Shown here: positions 59,275 to 64,000 of the stretch, one piece after another | Layout of the letters: each line of letters opens with the position of its first letter | How positions within the stretch are numbered: position 1 is the first letter of the stretch | DNA from: Azoarcus sp. CIB | GTDB taxonomy: Bacteria; Pseudomonadota; Gammaproteobacteria; Burkholderiales; Rhodocyclaceae | Reading direction: 5' to 3' | Assembly: GCF_001190925.1 (NCBI RefSeq) | Contig: NZ_CP011072.1 | Span: 3,596,001-3,660,000 of the forward strand | Length of the DNA: 64,000 nt | The notes under the pieces: model-generated | What the model saw: only the letters and a program-made list of their open reading frames with translations | What the model was told of the DNA's origin: nothing | Database searches by the model: none | Translations under genes and position numbers: made by a program

Positions 59275-59967
59275 ATGCTCAACGTTGTCGTCGCCGGCGC
59301 CTCGCGTGGCATCGGTCTGGGTCTGGTCCGCGCCTACCTGGCGCGCGGAGACCGGGTGTTCGCTCTCGTGCGCGATCCGGCCGCCTCCCCCGGACTATCC
59401 GATCTAGCCCGCCAATATGGCGAGCGCTTGCAGCTCACCGCGTGCGACCTCAACGCTCCGGCGACGCCGGAACGTATCGCCGCGGCGTTCAAGGATATGC
59501 AGCTCGACCGCGTGCTGCTCAACGCCGGCATTTCCGGTCCACGCGAACGGGACCTCGCCAGCATCGGCGAGACCGACATTGCCCTGCTGTTCCTCAGCAA
59601 TGCCGTTGCACCACTGCGCCTCGCCCGCGCGCTGCGACCGCTTCTGCGGACCGGCGGCGTGCTGACCTTCACGAGCTCAATTATGGGCAGTCTGCAGCTG
59701 AGCGTCGGCGCGAACATGCCCCTGTACTCCGCCAGCAAGGCGGCACTGAACAGCATGCTGCTCCACTGGGCGGCAGACCTCGGCGAATCGCGCGATTTCA
59801 GCCTGCTGGCCCTGCATCCGGGCTGGGTGCGCACGGACATGGGCGGAGACGAGGCCCCGCTGAGCGTGGAGCAAAGCGTCACGGGCCTGGTCGAGGTCGT
59901 CGAAGCGGCCGCCGGCCGGAACGAATGTCGCTTCGTCGACCACGAGGGAAACACGCTGCCCTGGTAG
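59275..59967 (+). CDS. short-chain dehydrogenase/reductase
   Basis: This 230-residue SDR-family oxidoreductase has the cofactor motif AGASRGIG at residues 7-14, the LNAGISG structural motif near 80, the catalytic Ser in FTSSIMGSL (about 133), and the catalytic YSASK about residue 150. The C-terminus (GWVRTDMGGDEAPLSVEQSV) is typical of the small carbonyl-reductase group of SDRs. The substrate is not predictable. AAGGA upstream supports the ATG at 59275. It is divergent from the Anbu operon. Confidence 0.9.
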   Translation: MLNVVVAGASRGIGLGLVRAYLARGDRVFALVRDPAASPGLSDLARQYGERLQLTACDLNAPATPERIAAAFKDMQLDRVLLNAGISGPRERDLASIGETDIALLFLSNAVAPLRLARALRPLLRTGGVLTFTSSIMGSLQLSVGANMPLYSASKAALNSMLLHWAADLGESRDFSLLALHPGWVRTDMGGDEAPLSVEQSVTGLVEVVEAAAGRNECRFVDHEGNTLPW

Positions 59968-60034
59968 GCGTTCTGCCGTCAGCGCCGGGCTACCGCAGCC
60001 GCGCCCCTGCGCTGCCACCCGCTCCGGCACCGCC

Positions 60035-60595
60035 TCACTCGCCGGCGAGTTCCGGATATTCCTGCCGTAGCGGGTCGCCGTCGCGCTTCCACGCGAGGCA
60101 CTCGCCGACGAAGGCCACCGCGCGCGAATCCGGCCAGCGCCGCGGATCCGGGTCAATGGCGATCTGCCGCGCCACGCGCTCGGGCCACGAAGCCTGCGTA
60201 TAGGTATTGCCGACCTGCGTGATCAGGTCGCTGAGATGCACGCATCCCTGTTCGCTGCCGATGCGCTCGCGAATCTGCCGCCCGAAGCCCGGCCCGATCT
60301 GCAGCCCGATCAGGCGGCGGTAGGCATCCACCGCCCCGCGACACAATGTCCACGGCGTCACCAGCATCGCGGCCCGTACGTCGAGGATCGTGAAATTGTC
60401 GTCGATCAGAAAATTGATGCCCATGTGATGCATGAACTCACCGGCACGCACCGGCTCGCGCGAACGGAACGGGACGTCCTCACCCTTCTCGTCCACCACT
60501 GTCGCCTCGATTTCCCACAGGCCATCCTTGCGCCGATAGGCGCGGCACGTGATCTGGCGCGTATGCGTGAGCTCGCGCTCGCAGTCTCCGAACAT
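60035..60595 (-). CDS. DUF2889 family protein
   Basis: This 186-residue protein begins MFGDCERELTHTRQITCRAY and contains RKDGLWEIEATVVDEKGED V, GEFMHHMGINFLIDDNFTIL and LSDLITQVGNTYTQASWP, the pattern of DUF2889. Such proteins are common in Rhodocyclales and Burkholderiales, often near aromatic-degradation or acyl-CoA genes, but have no known function. GAAGGGA before the ATG at 60595 fixes the start; the longer frame is unlikely. It converges on the SDR gene. Confidence 0.85.
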   Translation of the reverse strand: MFGDCERELTHTRQITCRAYRRKDGLWEIEATVVDEKGEDVPFRSREPVRAGEFMHHMGINFLIDDNFTILDVRAAMLVTPWTLCRGAVDAYRRLIGLQIGPGFGRQIRERIGSEQGCVHLSDLITQVGNTYTQASWPERVARQIAIDPDPRRWPDSRAVAFVGECLAWKRDGDPLRQEYPELAGE

Positions 60596-60762
60596 TCCCT
60601 TCCCTTTCCTTTCCGAATCGATGACCACCGTCACCACCGTGATGACTAACGGTCCAATGGTAACGTGTGTCAGGTCGGGGGAACCACCGACGACGCCACG
60701 GGATACCGGGAGCAAACCGCGTGCTGGGTCGCGCGCCACACCGGCATACGGCAGCCGGAAAG

Positions 60763-60794
60763 CAAAAGGCCAGCCCCGAGGGGCTGGCCTTTTG
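60763..60794. terminator. two-way intrinsic terminator beside tRNA-Thr
   Basis: A perfect 14-bp stem (CAAAAGGCCAGCCC at 60763-60776, complement at 60781-60794) with loop CGAG. Leftward the stem ends in TTTTGCTTTCC and closes the tRNA-Thr transcript. Rightward it ends in TTTTGTTT. Confidence 0.88.
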
Positions 60795-60804
60795 TTTGAA
60801 TCAG

Positions 60805-60880
<76 letters not shown>

Positions 60881-61033
60881 GAAGAGCCGGGAATATACCG
60901 CAGGGTTTGGGATCGTACAAGTACCCCGCCACATTCGAACAACGTAGGGAAAATACGGGGTCGACGGCATGGATATAACAAAAGATATACTGCGCCCGTA
61001 ACTTTCTGTTACTTACCCTCTGGATCGAATGCC

Positions 61034-62650
61034 ATGGCGAAGACTCCGCAAATCGGCACCTGTCTGCTGTTTCCCGCAATCCTAGCGGTTTTGCTGAGCT
61101 CCGCGGCCGCGGCGAGCCTGCACTTCATCCCGGCGCTCGCACCGTACGCCGCAGCCGTCGTCCTGGTGCTCGGCTTCATGTACGGCGGAATTCTCGTTGC
61201 CGCCCGGGCACTCGCGCTGCGCCGGCTCGGGGGCGACCTGCCGGACGTCGTAGGCCTGCTGAGCGGGCTGGCGGGCGGCCGGCTCGCGCTGGCCACGAAT
61301 AACGGCGCAACTGCCGACAGCGTCTCGGGACACGCGGTGGCCGCCCAACGCACGTTGCGGGGCGTGGTCGACGACGTTGCGCGTGACGCGCAGGAGCTGG
61401 CCGCCGACGTGCGGCGCATGTCCGGACAAACCACGGAAATGTCGCTCACGCTCCAAATGCAGGCCAGCACCAACCGCGAGGTCGCGACGGCGATCCACGA
61501 GATCGACCGCAACATCACCCTCGTATCCCGACTCGCGGCCGACACCGAAGCCGACTCGCGCGACGTCGCCGAGTTGTCGCTCAGCGGCGAACAGTTCGTC
61601 GGCCGTGCCTCCGCGAAGATGACCCGGATCGTCCAATCGGTGACGACCTCGGCCACGCAGATCGAATCCCTGGTCGCGAGCGTGCGCGAGATCGGAGGCA
61701 TCGCCAACATCATCGCCGAGATCGCGGACCAGACTAATCTGCTCGCACTCAATGCCGCCATCGAGGCCGCACGCGCAGGCGAACAGGGCCGCGGCTTCGC
61801 CGTGGTCGCGGACGAGGTGCGCAAGCTTGCCGAGCGCACGGCGACCGCGACCGCCGAGATCACGCGCATGATCGGGACGATCCAGTCCGATACGAGCGCC
61901 GCGGTAACCCAGATGGCGGAGATCTCGCCCGAGCTGCAAAGCGGCGTCGCGGAGGCTCAGCACGCAGCCGACATGCTCCGCCGGATCAAGGATCAATCGC
62001 ACGACGCACTGAAGAAGATTACCGAACTCGCCGCAGCAACCGCCAAGGAGAGCGCCGAGGCGAAAGAGATCGTTCAGGGCGTGGCGAACATGATTGCGGC
62101 GGCGGAGAAGACCGAAGCGATCATCCGCGAGACCGCCGGTACCGCCGCCAAGCTCGAGACGCACTCGACCAGCCTGCTGCAACGGCTGGGTTTCTTCACG
62201 CACCTCGGCGGCACGCTCGAACCCGCGAAGAGCGCCAATCGCGCCGCCATCGCGCCGGTCATGACCTGGAACGGCGCGCTGGCGACCGGCCACGTGGACA
62301 TCGACGCGCAGCACCGCAAGCTGATCGAACTCGCCAACGCGGTAAACGCCGCGATGCAGCGCGGCGAGGAGCGCAGCGCGATCGGCGCGGTCCTCGACGA
62401 ACTGGTCCGCTACACGGCGTTCCACTTCGGCTTCGAGGAAGACATGATGAAGAAGGCGAATTACCCCGACTTCTTCCGCCACCAGCAACAGCACAAAAAA
62501 CTCGTCGCGGACGTGCTCGCGCACAAGGCCCAGTTCGACGCCGGGCAGGCGTTGTCGTCCGAACTGCTGAGTTTCCTGCGCGACTGGCTGGTGAACCACA
62601 TCATGAAGACCGACAAGGCGCTTGCACGCGAACTCAGGCAGGCAGCCTGA
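61034..62650 (+). CDS. methyl-accepting chemotaxis protein with C-terminal bacteriohemerythrin domain
   Basis: This 538-residue protein has two N-terminal membrane helices (about 10-28 and 34-52) with almost no periplasmic domain between them. A long signalling coiled coil follows with the conserved hairpin [36 protein letters not shown] (about 225-260). A C-terminal hemerythrin domain (about 415-535) has its di-iron ligands in [40 protein letters not shown] and [10 protein letters not shown]. The arrangement suggests cytoplasmic O2 or redox sensing coupled to chemotaxis. TATACT at 60986-60991 may be its -10. The start ATG at 61034 lacks a strong SD. Confidence 0.93.
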   Translation: MAKTPQIGTCLLFPAILAVLLSSAAAASLHFIPALAPYAAAVVLVLGFMYGGILVAARALALRRLGGDLPDVVGLLSGLAGGRLALATNNGATADSVSGHAVAAQRTLRGVVDDVARDAQELAADVRRMSGQTTEMSLTLQMQASTNREVATAIHEIDRNITLVSRLAADTEADSRDVAELSLSGEQFVGRASAKMTRIVQSVTTSATQIESLVASVREIGGIANIIAEIADQTNLLALNAAIEAARAGEQGRGFAVVADEVRKLAERTATATAEITRMIGTIQSDTSAAVTQMAEISPELQSGVAEAQHAADMLRRIKDQSHDALKKITELAAATAKESAEAKEIVQGVANMIAAAEKTEAIIRETAGTAAKLETHSTSLLQRLGFFTHLGGTLEPAKSANRAAIAPVMTWNGALATGHVDIDAQHRKLIELANAVNAAMQRGEERSAIGAVLDELVRYTAFHFGFEEDMMKKANYPDFFRHQQQHKKLVADVLAHKAQFDAGQALSSELLSFLRDWLVNHIMKTDKALARELRQAA

Positions 62651-62657
62651 GACCCGG

Positions 62658-63599
62658 TCAGGTCGCGCGCCCGGTGATCGAGGGCGCGGCGATCGACGGC
62701 GGCGAGGACACCCAGTAGTCCGGGCGGCCGTAATGGTTCTTCAGGTGGTCGATGAACAGGCGCACCCGTAGCGCAAGGCGCTTGCGCTGCGGAAACACCG
62801 CATAGATCCCCATCGTCGGCGCGGCGAACTCATCGAGCACCGTCACCAGGCGCCCCGCCCGCAGATCGGCGTCGACTTCCCAGCGCGAACGCCACGCCAG
62901 CCCGTCGCCGGCCAGCGCGCACTGGTGCAGCACCGCACCGTCGTTGCATTCGAGCCGCCCGCTCACCTTCACCGCGATCGTCTCGCCCTTCTCGTCGCAG
63001 AACAGCCAGCCGCGCTGCAGGCCGAGCGAGAGGCAATTGTGCCCGGCGAGATCCTGCGGCGCCGCCGGCGACCCGTGACGCGCCAGATAGGCCGGGCTGG
63101 CGACTACCACCCGCCGGTTCTCCGCGAGCCGGATCGACACGAGGCTGGAGTCCGGCAGTTCACCGATGCGGATCGCGCAATCGATGCTCTCATTCACCAG
63201 ATCCACGACGCGGTCGGTGAGGTCCAGCGTGCAGGACACGTCCGCATTCATCTCCAGGAACTCGCGCAGCAGCGGCGCGACATGCAGCCGCCCGAAGCCG
63301 GCCGGCGCGGACACGCGGATATGGCCGCTCGCCTTCACGCCCCCCAGGCTCACCGAGGCCTCCGCATTGGCGAGATCATTGAGGATGCGCTGGCAATCCT
63401 CAACGAAGGCCGCGCCCTCGAAAGTCAGCGAGATGCTGCGCGTCGTGCGCGTCACGAGCTTGACGCCCAGGCGCTGCTCCAGCGCGTCGAGCCGGCGACC
63501 GATTACCGCGGGAGTGACGCCCTCCGCCCGTGCCGCGGCCGAGAGGCTACCCTTGGTCGCGACACTGACGAAGGTTTCGACCTGCTTGAACGCATCCAT
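62658..63599 (-). CDS. LysR-family transcriptional regulator
   Basis: This 313-residue regulator has the N-terminal winged helix-turn-helix (FVSVATKGSLSAAARAEGVT PAVIGRRLDALEQRLGV) and the periplasmic-binding-like effector domain with LRFNRTLDLTD-type core (GRLHVAPLLREFLEMNADVS, IDCAIRIGELPDSSLVSIRL). It is divergent from the haloacid dehalogenase gene and probably controls it or itself. The inducer is unknown. It resembles the DmlR/AaeR group. Confidence 0.93.
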   Translation of the reverse strand: MDAFKQVETFVSVATKGSLSAAARAEGVTPAVIGRRLDALEQRLGVKLVTRTTRSISLTFEGAAFVEDCQRILNDLANAEASVSLGGVKASGHIRVSAPAGFGRLHVAPLLREFLEMNADVSCTLDLTDRVVDLVNESIDCAIRIGELPDSSLVSIRLAENRRVVVASPAYLARHGSPAAPQDLAGHNCLSLGLQRGWLFCDEKGETIAVKVSGRLECNDGAVLHQCALAGDGLAWRSRWEVDADLRAGRLVTVLDEFAAPTMGIYAVFPQRKRLALRVRLFIDHLKNHYGRPDYWVSSPPSIAAPSITGRAT

Positions 63600-63720
63600 T
63601 TTGTACTTTTAGTAAAAGATCAATTGACCTGACAGAGTATTCAGTCCTATACAAGAGTTCAATACACTTCATCCTCAACAAAGGGCGGAGGAGACGCTGC
63701 CCGAACGACAGACGCCACCG

Positions 63721-63742
63721 TGGCCGGCAGCGATGCCGGCCA
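63721..63742 (+). promoter_or_regulatory. perfect inverted repeat upstream of the dehalogenase gene
   Basis: TGGCCGGCA-GCGA-TGCCGGCCA, a 9-bp perfect inverted repeat 35 bases before the dehalogenase ATG in the region shared with lysR. It could be an mRNA leader hairpin or a regulator site; it is not a terminator because no U-tract follows. Confidence 0.4.
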
Positions 63743-63776
63743 CGCAAGGCGCGAACGACAACACCAGGAACCCCGC

Positions 63777-64000
63777 ATGAAACCCTCCGAACGCATCCGC
63801 GCAGTCGCCTTCGACGCCTACGGCACGCTGTTCGACGTGTACTCGGTGGGCGCGCTCGCGGAACAGCTGTTCCCGGGCAAAGGCGAGGCGCTGACCGCGC
63901 TGTGGCGCCTGAAGCAGATCGAGTACTCCTTCCTGCGCACCCTGTCCGGACGCTACAAACCCTTCCTCGAAGTCACCGAGGACGGGCTCGTGTATTCGGC
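63777..64000 (+). CDS. haloacid dehalogenase, type II, N-terminal part (runs off the window)
   Basis: The first 74 residues read MKPSERIRAVAFDAYGTLFD VYSV, the HAD-superfamily motif I with nucleophile Asp at residue 13, followed by cap-domain segment TALWRLKQIEYSFLRTLSGR YKPF that is specific to L-2-haloacid dehalogenases. The enzyme hydrolyses (S)-2-haloacids to (R)-2-hydroxyacids. It lies divergent from the LysR gene. The rest is outside the window. Confidence 0.88.
   Translation, partial: MKPSERIRAVAFDAYGTLFDVYSVGALAEQLFPGKGEALTALWRLKQIEYSFLRTLSGRYKPFLEVTEDGLVYS

Noticed and set aside
61082-62599. A 505-codon leftward frame opposite the MCP gene
   Set aside because: The MCP and hemerythrin motifs establish the rightward gene.

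Overview
The window is a contiguous, GC-rich, gene-dense stretch of a betaproteobacterial chromosome. The gene neighbourhoods (leuS-lptE-holA-proA, rpsU-yqeY-dnaG-rpoD, an H-NS-like protein, a DUF2889 protein, an Anbu proteasome operon and a methyl-accepting protein carrying a hemerythrin domain) suggest Rhodocyclales of the Azoarcus/Aromatoleum/Thauera type. That placement is inference from gene content and base composition, not a database match.

Layout. (1) 1-24.4 kb is mostly housekeeping: the 5' end of dnaE, a small secreted protein, a quinone oxidoreductase, malic enzyme maeB, an orphan ParA, a UvrD helicase, leuS-lptE-holA-proA, ogt-xerD-ybaK, an H-NS-like gene, folB/plsY/tsaD, and the macromolecular-synthesis block rpsU-yqeY-dnaG-rpoD, which ends in tRNA-Ile(CAU) and a strong two-way terminator. 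(2) 24.4-42.9 kb is a type VI secretion (T6SS) island. A leftward arm (a TPR lipoprotein, tssB, tssC, hcp, tssE, tssF, tssG, clpV) and a rightward arm (tssJ, tssK, tssL, vgrG) diverge from about 33.8 kb. The rightward arm runs into a membrane-segment effector of unknown toxic activity, an immunity-type gene, and a trail of decayed effector/immunity fragments. tssM, tssA and PAAR genes are not in the window. (3) 43.08-48.56 kb is one large gene for a membrane-anchored, possibly beta-propeller protein. It is split by a complete IS66-family element with 25-bp terminal inverted repeats and a perfect 8-bp target duplication. (4) 48.6-58.9 kb is a six-gene leftward operon: circularly permuted ATP-grasp, alpha-E, Anbu proteasome-type protease, transglutaminase-DUF2126, an ATP-grasp/alpha-E fusion, and a second transglutaminase. 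(5) 59.3-64 kb holds an SDR enzyme, a DUF2889 protein, tRNA-Thr(CGU), an MCP-hemerythrin sensor, a LysR regulator and the start of a type II haloacid dehalogenase gene.

How the genes work together. The T6SS genes specify the sheath (TssB/C), the inner tube (Hcp), baseplate parts (TssE/F/G/K), two of the three membrane-complex parts (TssJ/L), the recycling ATPase (ClpV) and the spike (VgrG). VgrG has a C-terminal extension next to its likely cargo effector. The Anbu operon pairs predicted peptide-ligase-like ATP-grasp proteins with transglutaminase-fold peptidases and a self-compartmentalising protease, which is consistent with making and turning over a peptide tag or small peptide; its substrate is unknown. 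The most notable points are the IS66 gene split, the degenerating effector/immunity array, a possible 4-base frameshift at the effector N-terminus, and the elaborate Anbu operon.
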